Shown piece after piece: positions 1 through 8,886 of a stretch of 38,565 bases of DNA. How positions within the stretch are numbered: the stretch's first letter is position 1; each line of letters starts with the position of its first letter. A program made the translations under genes and the position numbers. The stretch covers positions 1 through 38,565 of IMG/VR virus record IMGVR_UViG_3300021963_000298; one strand, given 5' to 3'. The notes beneath the pieces were generated by a model. That model saw only the letters and a list, made by a program, of their open reading frames with translations, was not told the DNA's origin and ran no database searches. The stretch is from a virus.

Positions 1-1567
1 TAAGCCTGTTTCTGTTCTACCGTTAATCTGTCAAGGATTGCGCTTTCTTCTGCGGTTAATCGTCCAGCTTTTGGATCTGTATCAGCAACTTTAACCGCGA
101 TTGATTCAAGATTAATCGTGGCAGACGCGGCGGGCTGCATCTCTGCATAGGAAACAACTTGGTCACTCCCGAAAGATTCGCGGAGCCGCTTGTTCTGTTC
201 GAGCTTCGTGCCGCGTATGATGATTCCGTCATAGCCTTGAGCTTGAACGTAGGCTTTCAGGCGAAGTGTTGCTGGAGCGATGCCTTGAGGTTCCGTGTTG
301 AAGAGACGGCCACTGCTGTTCAAATGCTGTGCGTCGGCTGCGTCCACCAAGGCGAACCACTTTGCGGTGCTGTCAATCACCAGCGGGTTTTTCAACTGGA
401 CTTTTACTTTGGCGACAGTGCCGAACACTTTCGCGTCGTTGTTGGAGAAGGCGTAGTAACTGCCCGGCCCGAGGATTGGAACAGCCCTGCCTTGAGAAAC
501 CGCTTCCGCGCCATAAACCGCTTCCGGTGTTGCGCCGCGACCCTGAAACATCTCTTGGTCGAACGCCGCCACATTCCCCTTCGCCCCTGTTCCGGCGGTA
601 GGGACTGCCGGAGTGCTAATAAATGGGATTGGGGCTACAGCAGGGGCAGTCGCGGCAGCCTTTCTCGGCCAAAGTTTAGGAATGAGGACTGGACTGGATT
701 CATCCGTTTTCTTAGAAACAATTTTCTTTATCTTGGCCTTAACGCTGTTCGCAGCAGCGATGGCAGCCTCTGGATTGGTTTCTCCAATCTTGTCCATAAC
801 CCAGCTGAGGTATGCTTTATGCTGGGCAGAGTCTTTCTTTGAGCCAGCAACGATATACAACGCACGCTCAATGTCTGACTCGAAGTCGAGGGTGAAGTTT
901 AGGGGGCCATATCCGAATCTTGGGTTAGCTTTCGCAAGGTTCCTTGGCAGCTTAGGGTCTGCGTCAAGGTTGACCGCTGGCTGCGTCACATCTCCAGCAA
1001 GCATAGCAGCCTCGAACTTTGCTTGAGTAGCCACAGTAGCCTGTGCTGGCGTTTGTGGGACTATCTGGGTGCGTAGAGCGACAGCGGCTGCAAGTGCCTC
1101 ATTTGCTATATTAACTTGAGCATTGGCAGCGGCAGCAGTTTCATTGGCTGTGACAAGATTGGCATCTGCGGTAGCTAGAAGTTCGGTATTCTTATTATTA
1201 GTAGCTTCAGCAAGAGCGGCTGCGCGAGAGATTACTGGAGGCGCACCAGCATCAAACTGGCCTTTAGGCGACATTGCGTCGAATGGCGTACTCGCATCTT
1301 GAGCAACTTCAGTCGCTCTTTGCTCTTGGGCTACGCGAAGGTTCTCAGCGTCGATTAGTGCTTTGGATTGGGAAACGCGAGTAGGCTGGAACATCGCAGA
1401 GACACCGCCGCCAAGTACGCTGCCTCCAATAGCAGCCATTTTAACTGACTCAATAGCCTGCTCCAACGTAAGCTCTGGATTGAAAGTCATCTTCTCAAGA
1501 GCAGCCTGACCAATCTGATCTGTGACTTCCTCCAACGCTTCGTGTTTTGCGCCTTGAATGAAAGCCC
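1..1567. repeat. Left copy of the end-overlap (carries the insertion)
   Basis: Bases 1-135 align with 37863-37997 and bases 1001-1567 with 37999-38565. I counted 13 substitutions in about 700 aligned bases, plus the 864-bp insertion. The copies are too diverged for an exact terminal repeat. The likeliest reading is a circular or permuted genome whose two contig ends come from two strain variants; a genuine partial duplication is the alternative. Confidence 0.85.
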
Positions 1568-2396
1568 TTGGCATTGATTGCGCTACGACTGCCTTAGCCT
1601 CAGCAAGTGCGGCCTGTCGGGAGAGAGCTATCGCTGCATCGTCGGCGGCTGACAGCACCCCTCCAGCAGCAGCCTTAGCTGTGGCTGCTGAAGCTTGCGT
1701 CCTAGCCAGCGTAGCCTCCAAGCCGCCCATTCCCATCCTGTTAAATCCGCGAGTGATGAGTCCGGTCATAACGCCGGACGCCACTCCAACCCCAGTAGCC
1801 TTTAATCGAGCATTGGACAGAGCCTCCTCTTCACTCATCCCAGCCTCAATGTTCTGCTTGTAAAAACCTTTCTCTGCTGGAGACAAAGTGGATAAGCCTC
1901 CATAGACACCTCCCGCTGCTATCAATGCAGGACCGCCAAGCGGAAGTGCGACCATGGTGGAGAGTACGCCCGGAACCATCTCAGCAACGGCACCTGCGTA
2001 TTTAGCAATGCCGGCCTTGCCAGACTTAGCGCGTTGATCTTCTGCAAATTGCTCTGCGAACTCAGATGTCTCCTTAGAGTTTTGAGCTGCTTCATCCGCA
2101 CCAAATGCACGTTGAGCATACTCAACACCTTTCCATCCCGCTGCGCCAACACCAGCGTAACCCGCTCCAAGGCGACGAACAACCGACTCCATGACTCCCG
2201 CTTCAGGTTGTGAATCAAGTTGTGTGGCTACTGGAGAACGCTCTCTTGTTATCCGTTCGTAATCAGACTTGAACCCAGCATCCTCGTTGAGAAACTCTGG
2301 ATTATTCTTAGCATACCAAAGCGTCAACTCATCATCTGGAACATTTTCATACTTCGGATACCTCTGCTTTGCTGACCAAACGATGTTGTTTTGCAT
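1..2396 (-). CDS. Giant polyvalent-type internal virion protein, N-terminal part (runs off left edge)
   Basis: The minus strand is open from ATG 2396 to base 1 with no stop, and the frame matches the C-terminal part at 34385-38565. The start lies 8 bp after the stop of the upstream gene; no Shine-Dalgarno is visible. The N-terminus (MQNNIVWSAKQRYPKYENV) resembles the short head segment common at the start of giant phage virion proteins. Several Gly/Ala-rich hydrophobic stretches follow (about residues 125-165 and 195-215), then an Ala-rich helical region, then the inserted ADP-ribosyltransferase-like module. By position after tail and internal-protein genes it is probably carried in the virion and ejected with DNA, like T7 gp16 or other polyvalent proteins (inference). 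Joined to the right end the product is about 1957 aa. Exact function is unknown. Confidence 0.85.
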   Translation of the reverse strand, partial: MQNNIVWSAKQRYPKYENVPDDELTLWYAKNNPEFLNEDAGFKSDYERITRERSPVATQLDSQPEAGVMESVVRRLGAGYAGVGAAGWKGVEYAQRAFGADEAAQNSKETSEFAEQFAEDQRAKSGKAGIAKYAGAVAEMVPGVLSTMVALPLGGPALIAAGGVYGGLSTLSPAEKGFYKQNIEAGMSEEEALSNARLKATGVGVASGVMTGLITRGFNRMGMGGLEATLARTQASAATAKAAAGGVLSAADDAAIALSRQAALAEAKAVVAQSMPRAFIQGAKHEALEEVTDQIGQAALEKMTFNPELTLEQAIESVKMAAIGGSVLGGGVSAMFQPTRVSQSKALIDAENLRVAQEQRATEVAQDASTPFDAMSPKGQFDAGAPPVISRAAALAEATNNKNTELLATADANLVTANETAAAANAQVNIANEALAAAVALRTQIVPQTPAQATVATQAKFEAAMLAGDVTQPAVNLDADPKLPRNLAKANPRFGYGPLNFTLDFESDIERALYIVAGSKKDSAQHKAYLSWVMDKIGETNPEAAIAAANSVKAKIKKIVSKKTDESSPVLIPKLWPRKAAATAPAVAPIPFISTPAVPTAGTGAKGNVAAFDQEMFQGRGATPEAVYGAEAVSQGRAVPILGPGSYYAFSNNDAKVFGTVAKVKVQLKNPLVIDSTAKWFALVDAADAQHLNSSGRLFNTEPQGIAPATLRLKAYVQAQGYDGIIIRGTKLEQNKRLRESFGSDQVVSYAEMQPAASATINLESIAVKVADTDPKAGRLTAEESAILDRLTVEQKQA
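137..999 (-). other. In-frame 864-bp insertion encoding an ADP-ribosyltransferase-like module
   Basis: This stretch is absent from the matching right-end copy, where the flanks join directly near 37996-37999. The offset between copies changes from 37862 to 36998, so the insert is 864 bp or 288 codons and keeps the frame. The first third translates to a charged helical stretch and a Pro/Ala linker. The rest has the order of features seen in polyvalent-protein ART domains: MFQGRG, GPGSYYAFSNNDAKVFG, VKVQLKNPLVID, GYDGIII and a final DQVVSY strand. Whether it is catalytic cannot be read from sequence; the usual H/R-Y/S-E/Q residues are only partly matched. Confidence 0.6.
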
Positions 2397-2404
2397 TGCA
2401 TTAT

Positions 2405-3628
2405 TTATCGAGCAATATATTTCTGGTAGCGATTCTTGCGAATCCCCATATCGAGAGCTTCCTCCATATCGCGGACATCTCTCGCGTTGCCCGGTATGAA
2501 ATCCTCAGGGAGGCCAACTCTCCGCATTTGAGTCCTTAGATTAGAAGGAGTGTTCCAATCTCTTAAGTAATCAACGGGCGTGTTGAACGCAGTTCCCGGC
2601 ATTGGAACAAGCGGTCGGCCTTGTGTCTCAAGGATTGGAGGGAGAGGCATTGGAATCTCTGTTCCATCTTTATTTCTTCCCGGAAGGGGTTCTCCAATAA
2701 TCCCCGGTCCGCCAACTATCACATCGTCCTTGCCGATTTTACCAACAGGTTCCACCACTGGACGTATGAATGTCAGTTGTTTTTCAGTAACATCCTTGCC
2801 CTTATTCATGTCGAAGTATGTAACGTTTTTATACTTCACGTATTTACGGAGGAATGCCGCTCCCCCTTCGGTGATTTGCCCTTTATCGTTCGTGATTTCA
2901 TTTTGGAACTCAAGCGGAACAAGCGAAGAAGCCTCTGTAAAAAATGCTTCGTTTCTTTCTCTGAGTTGTCTTTCCAATGCCTTGTTTTTGACATCCTCCT
3001 CTCTGTCACGCTGGGCTTTATCAACAGCGGCATAGTCGGCCTCCGAAGGCTTGTAAATTTCTGCATCCTGAATCGGGTCAACGGCCTCGTCAGGCGCGTA
3101 TCTCACAGGAAGGTCAACCGTATATGGCGACATAGGCAAGCCGAGTTCTGCTTGGCTTTTCCGTAAGGTGGAAGTCTTATCAACATCTGCAACCACTCCC
3201 TTCCAGTCTTGCGCCCTGAAATCAACTGGAATTTTTGATGGCATTCTTGCAGCCGCAATAAATCTAGCTTCGTCCTCGATGCGCTGCCTTTCTTTATCTG
3301 CATTAGCCTCATTTTCACCTTGAAGAGTCGCTCTCAGGTTTGCGGCCTGAGCCTGCTCTCTAGCATTTGCCTCAATAGCCCTAACATCACTCTCAGACAG
3401 TCTTGTGTTGTAAAGCTCATTTGAGCGACGCTCTAGGTCAAGCTGCCTAGTCGCAGATCTCGACTCGCGTTCAAGCTCCTGACCAAGCTCATACGCTCGC
3501 GTCCGTCCCATACGTTCTTCTAGGCGTCCTTCCTGAGCAATCTCATCCTCCTTCTGCCTGCGGCGTTTAGACTCGGCATCATACGATTGAGAGAATGCCT
3601 GACCGAATGATTTTGCAAATGGTGCCAT
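2405..3628 (-). CDS. Coiled-coil internal virion protein (407 aa)
   Basis: The N-terminal 200 residues are extremely rich in Arg, Glu, Gln and Ala with heptad-like spacing, indicating a long coiled coil (about residues 15-130). The C-terminal half is Pro/Gly-richer and less regular (IGEPLPGRNKDGTEIPMPLP region). No enzyme motif is seen. It sits between a Gln-rich virion protein and the giant protein, the place of internal core or ejection proteins in podophages, so a structural role in the capsid core or ejection conduit is likely (inference from position). The start ATG 3628 has an AT-rich leader without Shine-Dalgarno, and the gene lies 14 bp after its upstream neighbour. Confidence 0.8.
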   Translation of the reverse strand: MAPFAKSFGQAFSQSYDAESKRRRQKEDEIAQEGRLEERMGRTRAYELGQELERESRSATRQLDLERRSNELYNTRLSESDVRAIEANAREQAQAANLRATLQGENEANADKERQRIEDEARFIAAARMPSKIPVDFRAQDWKGVVADVDKTSTLRKSQAELGLPMSPYTVDLPVRYAPDEAVDPIQDAEIYKPSEADYAAVDKAQRDREEDVKNKALERQLRERNEAFFTEASSLVPLEFQNEITNDKGQITEGGAAFLRKYVKYKNVTYFDMNKGKDVTEKQLTFIRPVVEPVGKIGKDDVIVGGPGIIGEPLPGRNKDGTEIPMPLPPILETQGRPLVPMPGTAFNTPVDYLRDWNTPSNLRTQMRRVGLPEDFIPGNARDVRDMEEALDMGIRKNRYQKYIAR

Positions 3629-3642
3629 AGTGTTTTAAGTGA

Positions 3643-4878
3643 TTAAACCATACCGGGATTTGACTTACCGCCCTGCCAAGAGCCTGGCGGGGAAGCTGGA
3701 GCTTTATTACCAAACATCCCACCTAATGCGCCTCCAATTCCGGGGACAGCCGCGCCAAGAACACCTCCGAGAATAGACCCTAACGGAGACGAGCCTTGAT
3801 TCGCCATCTGCGTCCCATACATCTGCGCCTGTGTGCCGAAGATGTTGCCGGCAAACTGAGCGGATTGCTGTCCAGCGTTCGCGTTCTGACCGATGCCTTG
3901 AGTCATAATCGGAGTGTACGGAGATGCGCTCTGCTGCGCCCCTTGCAACGACTGGAACTGGCTGCTGATAGGTGCGCCGAGGACGTAGGATTGCAGGTTA
4001 GACAGACGCCGCTGCTGCTGTTGCTGAGTCTCTTGGCGACCAGACTGCTCCTGAGAGAACTGGGTGTTCTGAGCATTGAACAGGTTCTGTAGTCGAGCCT
4101 GAGCTTGGTTCTGACGAGAGCCAGCAAGCGCGGACTCCTGACCAAATGTCTGCTGACCCACGTTCATCAGGTTGCTCAATCGCTGCTGGGCTACCTGCTC
4201 TCCAAGGTTGAACTTGCCTAGAACCTCACGCAAAGCGGTGCCGCCAGACAGTGCTTGACCGCGAGCCGCGCCAGCACCGCGAACAGATTGTTCGACCTGA
4301 CGCTGCTGCGACCCACTAAGCTCACCGCCAAGGCTGAACTCAGAAAGGGCGCGTTGCATTGCAGCATTACGTCCCGCTTGCAGCATTGCATTGTCGCCGG
4401 TATCCGTCTCTGGAGTACGCAACGCTTGAGAGATTCCAGCCTCACGAAGCATCCGGCTGGTGGCACTCTCGGCTATATCGGGTTCAGCCGAGTAGTCGCT
4501 GCGAAGGCCAGCAGCAAGCTCTTGACGAGCAGCGTAACCGGCAGGGTCTTGACGCTGCAATGCGTCTAAGGCTACCTGCTGGAATTGAGGAGCGTACTGT
4601 TGAGCGATACCCAACTGGTTCGCCGCCTCAAGGTTTGCCGTCTCTCCGCGAAGCTGGGTTTGAAGACGCGAAAGGTCAATGTCACCCTTGCCGGTGAAGT
4701 CGGCAGTAATATCATTGCCGGTCTTGGGATCTTTGTAGGTGACGGCTGTGCCTGCGCGAGTGGCGTAGTCTAGGAGTCGGCGAATAGGCAGCGTCTCGAT
4801 GTCGGCATAGATGCCCTCTCGATTAGCGGCTGCGTAGTCTGGCGGTGCTGGTGCTTCTGGTTGACTTCCTTTACCCAT
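3643..4878 (-). CDS. Gln-rich internal virion / ejection protein (411 aa)
   Basis: The middle of the protein is dominated by Gln, Ala, Ser and Gly (for example a run of five glutamines near residue 285), predicting long helices. Near the C-terminus is a Gly-zipper hydrophobic segment, LGSILGGVLGAAVPGIGGAL, typical of proteins that insert into or cross membranes during DNA ejection. It starts with MGKGSQPEAPAPPDYAAANR, a Pro-rich N-terminus seen in phage virion-associated proteins. AAGGAG lies about 8 bases before ATG 4878, one of the few clear ribosome sites in this operon. The start overlaps the end of the GNAT-like gene by 8 bp. Function is inferred from composition and position. Confidence 0.8.
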   Translation of the reverse strand: MGKGSQPEAPAPPDYAAANREGIYADIETLPIRRLLDYATRAGTAVTYKDPKTGNDITADFTGKGDIDLSRLQTQLRGETANLEAANQLGIAQQYAPQFQQVALDALQRQDPAGYAARQELAAGLRSDYSAEPDIAESATSRMLREAGISQALRTPETDTGDNAMLQAGRNAAMQRALSEFSLGGELSGSQQRQVEQSVRGAGAARGQALSGGTALREVLGKFNLGEQVAQQRLSNLMNVGQQTFGQESALAGSRQNQAQARLQNLFNAQNTQFSQEQSGRQETQQQQQRRLSNLQSYVLGAPISSQFQSLQGAQQSASPYTPIMTQGIGQNANAGQQSAQFAGNIFGTQAQMYGTQMANQGSSPLGSILGGVLGAAVPGIGGALGGMFGNKAPASPPGSWQGGKSNPGMV

Positions 4879-5281
4879 AACCTAGTCTCCTTCCAAGTTG
4901 AGCTACACTCACTGTGTTTTGCCTGTCGCTGTACTTATCCCTAGCCCAGCAAACAAGCTTACGGCTAGAAAGTCCAGCATTCCACAAAATCGTGTACAAG
5001 GCTCTAATAACCCTCTTAGCCTTGCTGACGCAAAGAACTATGTAACATATCTCCCCGCCAGTGTCAGTATATTCCGAAGCTCTGATGTCTTTTTCAGAAT
5101 CAATGAATCGAAACAGAGCAACCCCGACAATCTTCCCTCCCTCACGCATCGCAATCATTCTGCCATTGCCGGCAAACCACTGAACCCAAGCAAGCAACCT
5201 ATTCTTTTCCCAGATTTTGCAGCCTTTCCAGTTCCGCTTAATGAACGCAGATGCTTGGATAGTTGACTTCGGATAGTTCAT
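4871..5281 (-). CDS. Acetyltransferase-fold (GNAT-like) virion-operon protein, gp13-like position
   Basis: A 136-aa protein with the strand-rich centre of GNAT folds: GRMIAMREGGKIVGVALFRF followed by an acidic loop and ICYIVLCVSKAKRVIRALYT, where the usual acetyl-CoA loop (Q/RxxGxG/A) is degenerate. The C-terminus ends in LGRRLGYG, similar to the end of many GNAT domains. Podophages often carry such a protein beside the tail and internal virion genes (T7 gp13-like position), where it is thought to act in assembly rather than as an enzyme. It overlaps the upstream tail nozzle gene by 4 bp (ATGA). Catalytic activity is doubtful. Confidence 0.65.
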   Translation of the reverse strand: MNYPKSTIQASAFIKRNWKGCKIWEKNRLLAWVQWFAGNGRMIAMREGGKIVGVALFRFIDSEKDIRASEYTDTGGEICYIVLCVSKAKRVIRALYTILWNAGLSSRKLVCWARDKYSDRQNTVSVAQLGRRLGYG

Positions 5282-7173
5282 CGCTCAGGCCGGATGGTGT
5301 CCGCAAAGGCAGATGCCTTCACGCTATGCAATGAGAGACGCCCGGACTCGGCTCGAACAACAAACTGAATCTCAGAGAACCGTCCTTTGGATTGCAGGTT
5401 GAAAGACTTCCTGAACAATCCAGTCGTAGAAGGAATCGTTGTGGCACTGAAAAACGGTTCGATGAACTCAGATGAGGCGCAATCCCCAAGCTCTGTCAGC
5501 AATGTCCCAAACGAGTCTTCACTGATGAGGCAACTAGATAGCGGAGCTAAGTTGACAAGGTGCGAGAAGTTAACAAGCTGGTTTTCAAGGAATGGGTTAT
5601 CCAAATCAAACTCCACTTGATAACCAAACTTGTCTCCGTACTTCTCACCGAAATTGTAGGATCGCGTAGCTACCTGTGAAGCGTAAAGAACGCCTTGGTC
5701 AAGGTAGTAAGACTCGTTAGCCTCATCGTCATCTATGTAGTCAAGCCAAGTGAATAACTTGCCGTCCTCATCCCCGAACATCATCCGAATCTTACCGCTA
5801 AAAGCAGTTGTTGTGTAGGCTCTGGGCTTCCAGCCGTCCCACTTACCGCTCCACGCCTTTACGAGCGTGTTGAAGACAAGCGTTGAATCAACAGTGCTAG
5901 TAGTTGTCGGGTAGCTCAGGAAGTATCTGTTGCGGTAGTAGGTTGCCGAGCATCTGGAATAAAAGTCTTTGTTGATGGACTCTATCTCGTCGTGTACAGG
6001 TGCGGATATTGGAAGAGAAATGCCAGTCTGCGCTCCGCTTTCGATTGTGGACAGGCTCTGCACACCTTCACGCGATAGGAAGAACACATCGCTGCCAACT
6101 TGCTGGACGCTCTTGTGAGCAACGCAACCAACGCGGTTGCTGATAAGCTTAACCTCCCAGTCAGCCACTTCCATTGACGGGTTGGCATCAATCACCCAGA
6201 CGCTGCGCTCCTTGAACACCAAAAGCCTAAACCCGTGCCACGGGAATAGCGCAGTGATAGGATCGCCGTCACCGCCGCCAACCCTGATGCTGTTAGAAAT
6301 CAAATCCCAAGATTCTCCATCGAGAATGTCCGACACATATACCGTGTCTAGCGCAGCAGCCACACTGCTCGCAGCAATTAGCCGGTTCGTGTGGGAGATG
6401 AGCAGCTTAGGCTGGGAAGGCTGCTGGCTTATGCGAGCGTCAGCGGTCGCTTGCACTCCTCCAGACGGGGGTGCAGCGATTGTCAGAATCGTTCCGTTCG
6501 TGTAAGCGGAGCCTTGCGCCGTTACGGTAATCCCAACGACAACACCGTTAGGCCCAAGGATAGCAGTGAACGTCGCACCAGAACCACCGCCAGCAGCCGT
6601 AACCGCTGGAGCAGATGTGTAGGCTGACCCTCCGTTAGTAACCTCAACGCTAGTGATGCGTCCTGCCGAGATGGAAGCGAGTGTGGACGAAGCAGTGATG
6701 TACTGGAGAGTTGAACTGCCGTCGCAAAAGTAAAGCCGATCTGTTAACTGTGCAAAGTAAACATTGTTGCCTGAGTAAGTGGAGCTTGCAATGACTGCGG
6801 TTGCAGCGGTTTCACTTGAGAACTTGATCGTATTGCTGCCGTCAGCTACGGCTATGTATTCTCCAACAGAACTGTCGAAGTAGAATACGTCTCGAATGGG
6901 AGCAGTAAAAGTATCAGACCAGTACTGAGAAGTTGAGTTCCATAGCGAACTGACATCTTCCCAAGCGTAATCAACAACATCGCCAACTAACTGCGCTGCT
7001 CCACGGCGGGTAACGATGCCGCCAAAGACATCGTAATCCATGTTGAGAGCTTCAAAGTAGCCGTTCTCTGGAACCGCATTAGACCGAGAAAAGCTGTTCT
7101 GTCCTCCCACAAAAGAAAGATTCCCGTCAAGAATCAACGGGTCATCCATCCCATTATTGTCTAGTGAAGGCAT
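5278..7173 (-). CDS. Tail tubular protein B-like / tail nozzle protein (631 aa)
   Basis: The protein begins with GQNSFSRSNAVPENGYFEALNMDYDVFGGIVTRRGA, the 'data start' pattern of phage nozzle and stabilisation proteins, in which a plain N-terminus leads into a beta-propeller. Repeated blade-like strands follow, such as LLVFKERSVWVIDANPSMEV and DVFFLSREGVQSLS. At about residues 170-245 lies an inserted pair of Gly/Ser/Thr-rich repeats with the GSAYTS / GSAYTN signature seen in phage surface proteins. It likely forms the distal tube of a short tail, joined to the connector encoded upstream (shared base at 7173). The fold call rests on pattern and position; the inserted repeat may be an exposed decoration. 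Confidence 0.75.
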   Translation of the reverse strand: MPSLDNNGMDDPLILDGNLSFVGGQNSFSRSNAVPENGYFEALNMDYDVFGGIVTRRGAAQLVGDVVDYAWEDVSSLWNSTSQYWSDTFTAPIRDVFYFDSSVGEYIAVADGSNTIKFSSETAATAVIASSTYSGNNVYFAQLTDRLYFCDGSSTLQYITASSTLASISAGRITSVEVTNGGSAYTSAPAVTAAGGGSGATFTAILGPNGVVVGITVTAQGSAYTNGTILTIAAPPSGGVQATADARISQQPSQPKLLISHTNRLIAASSVAAALDTVYVSDILDGESWDLISNSIRVGGGDGDPITALFPWHGFRLLVFKERSVWVIDANPSMEVADWEVKLISNRVGCVAHKSVQQVGSDVFFLSREGVQSLSTIESGAQTGISLPISAPVHDEIESINKDFYSRCSATYYRNRYFLSYPTTTSTVDSTLVFNTLVKAWSGKWDGWKPRAYTTTAFSGKIRMMFGDEDGKLFTWLDYIDDDEANESYYLDQGVLYASQVATRSYNFGEKYGDKFGYQVEFDLDNPFLENQLVNFSHLVNLAPLSSCLISEDSFGTLLTELGDCASSEFIEPFFSATTIPSTTGLFRKSFNLQSKGRFSEIQFVVRAESGRLSLHSVKASAFADTIRPER

Positions 7174-7898
7174 TAGAAAATGTCGGAGACACTGTACTCG
7201 TCGTTAATGTATGGCACGATGCGCGTGATAGACTGCTGCTGTCCTTTCTCCAAGTCTTTCATTATCTGGATGTGCGCTGCGGCCTCAGTGAACTTGACCT
7301 GAGACTTGGCAAACTGACGAGAACGCTCGTACATATCGCCCTCAGCAAATGCTAGTAAAGCGTTATCAATGCCGCGAAGAACCGGCGAGTCAGTATCGCC
7401 CATCGCTTCAAGCTTAAGCTTGCCAAGGGCAAATAGAGTCCCTGCTGTGGATGTGGCAGGGACTAGCTTGATTCGGCATTTGCCAGTAGCGTTTTTCGGC
7501 AGATTGACGAAGTTCGATGGGAACGAACGGCGACCAGAGGTGTTCTCAAACATTCCGGGGTCAACCTGAAAGAACGTAGCCCAATCTGAGTTGATGGTTT
7601 CCGAGCCGCTTTCCTCACCAGTAGGGATGAACTTAGCAGCAACGATGAAGTCCATCTTCGCTCCAACAGTGGTGGTAGCGGTTGGAAAGTAAAACACTTG
7701 CGGATCTTCTGAAAGCGTCACATCGGCAGTGTTTATCAAAACAGGCTGCGATATGGTTCCAAGAGATTCATTCCAAACAGCCGAGTCCCAAATCATCTGG
7801 TGGCGACGATTGATGAAACTCTTGCAGAGAGTGACGGACGGAGCTTCTGTGTCCATCATCTTCTCGCAAACAAAATCTGCTAGTTCGCTGAGTGTCAT
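7173..7898 (-). CDS. Head-tail adaptor, tail tubular protein A-like (241 aa)
   Basis: The length and helix-strand-helix layout fit the gp11 / tail tubular A family that joins the portal to the nozzle in podophages. The N-terminus MTLSELADFVCEKMMDTE is a short helix typical of these adaptors. A beta-rich insertion follows (about residues 60-160). The C-terminal helices (MYERSRQFAKSQVKFTEAAA) match the amphipathic helices of the family, including the common MYER-R-Q-AK pattern. It directly precedes the nozzle gene in transcription order, as expected. The leader has no Shine-Dalgarno. Confidence 0.7.
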   Translation of the reverse strand: MTLSELADFVCEKMMDTEAPSVTLCKSFINRRHQMIWDSAVWNESLGTISQPVLINTADVTLSEDPQVFYFPTATTTVGAKMDFIVAAKFIPTGEESGSETINSDWATFFQVDPGMFENTSGRRSFPSNFVNLPKNATGKCRIKLVPATSTAGTLFALGKLKLEAMGDTDSPVLRGIDNALLAFAEGDMYERSRQFAKSQVKFTEAAAHIQIMKDLEKGQQQSITRIVPYINDEYSVSDIF

Positions 7899-7900
7899 AA

Positions 7901-8881
7901 TTAAGTCTTGATGCAGTAAAGCAGAGCAATGTTGCGCGGACGAGTTTCAGTACTGCCAGTCAAGTCCATCAATGAACCGGCACCTGATTGAGTTGGAGGC
8001 GTTACGTCCGACCCCACAGTTATGTACCCATCGCTGCCATCACCACTAGCAAAAGTAGTTCCAGTCCATGCGTGTCTATGGCTCTCGAACTCATCTGATT
8101 GAGCCGAGCCAAACACGCGCCCAGTGTCAATGCCTCGACCGTTATCAAATCCTCGAACAAACTCGCCTCTAAGGTTAGGCAGATTAAATGTGGTAGAGCC
8201 GTCACCTACACCGAACGTCGTGGACGTAACTGCAAACAGAGCGGCATAAGTCGTGCGACTCACTGCCGCACCGCTGCACTCAAGGTATCCAGTAGGAGCT
8301 GTTGATGCAGCGAAGTTGAACACGGAGCCAGCAGGAACGGGCTGCGCTGCAAACGCAGTAGCAATGTTTATGTTTGCGCTTCCATCAAACGACGCAGTTC
8401 CAGTCACATCACCAGACACCTGAATGTTCCTAGCCGTAGCAAGAGCCGTCGCAGTGGCGGAGTTGCCCGTGCAAGAACCAGACGACCCAGTAGCATTTCC
8501 AGTCACATTCCCTGTAACAGCCCCAGTATGCACCCCTGCCGTGTTACCCGTCACAGCACCAGTCAAAGCTCCTACGACGCCGCCAGTGGCCGTCAGGACT
8601 CCAGTAACGCCTAGCGTAGTGCTGACAGTCGCAGCACCAGTGATGGTTGCGCCAGCGTTTAAGGTGGACAGGCCGGTCACAGTGATTGCCCCTCCAACAA
8701 CAGCAGCACCTGTGGACTCAAATGTTCCCTGAGACTTGATTCCGGTTGTGGCAAGCTGAAGCGCGGAGTCGGTTCCGTCACCAGCCTCAACGGTCTTAAA
8801 CACCGTGTTAAGCGGTGAAGTCTCAATCTTAAGCAAGATCGGATACGTTGATGCTACTGTTTGTCCTGTTAGGCTTGCCAT
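7901..8881 (-). CDS. Tail fibre / tip protein with phage tail-collar domain (326 aa)
   Basis: The first 180 residues form a low-complexity beta-helix-like shaft (repeats such as TGAVTGNVTGNATGSSG). A collar domain follows at about residues 195-255: PAGSVFNFAASTAPTGYLEC, then GDGSTTFNLPNLRGEFVRGF, the hallmark NLPNLRG motif of phage tail-collar proteins. The C-terminus ends in RPRNIALLYCIKT, the usual 'RPxNxxLxyxIK' finish of fibre tips. The protein probably contacts the host surface or ends a fibre. It lies 3 bp before the adaptor gene. Confidence 0.85.
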   Translation of the reverse strand: MASLTGQTVASTYPILLKIETSPLNTVFKTVEAGDGTDSALQLATTGIKSQGTFESTGAAVVGGAITVTGLSTLNAGATITGAATVSTTLGVTGVLTATGGVVGALTGAVTGNTAGVHTGAVTGNVTGNATGSSGSCTGNSATATALATARNIQVSGDVTGTASFDGSANINIATAFAAQPVPAGSVFNFAASTAPTGYLECSGAAVSRTTYAALFAVTSTTFGVGDGSTTFNLPNLRGEFVRGFDNGRGIDTGRVFGSAQSDEFESHRHAWTGTTFASGDGSDGYITVGSDVTPPTQSGAGSLMDLTGSTETRPRNIALLYCIKT

Positions 8882-8886
8882 AGGTC

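Noticed and set aside
5525-5560. A CTGATGAG match near 5523, possible second hammerhead
   Set aside because: No GAAA element with flanking stems or cleavage triplet is present at the needed distance, and it lies inside the nozzle gene.
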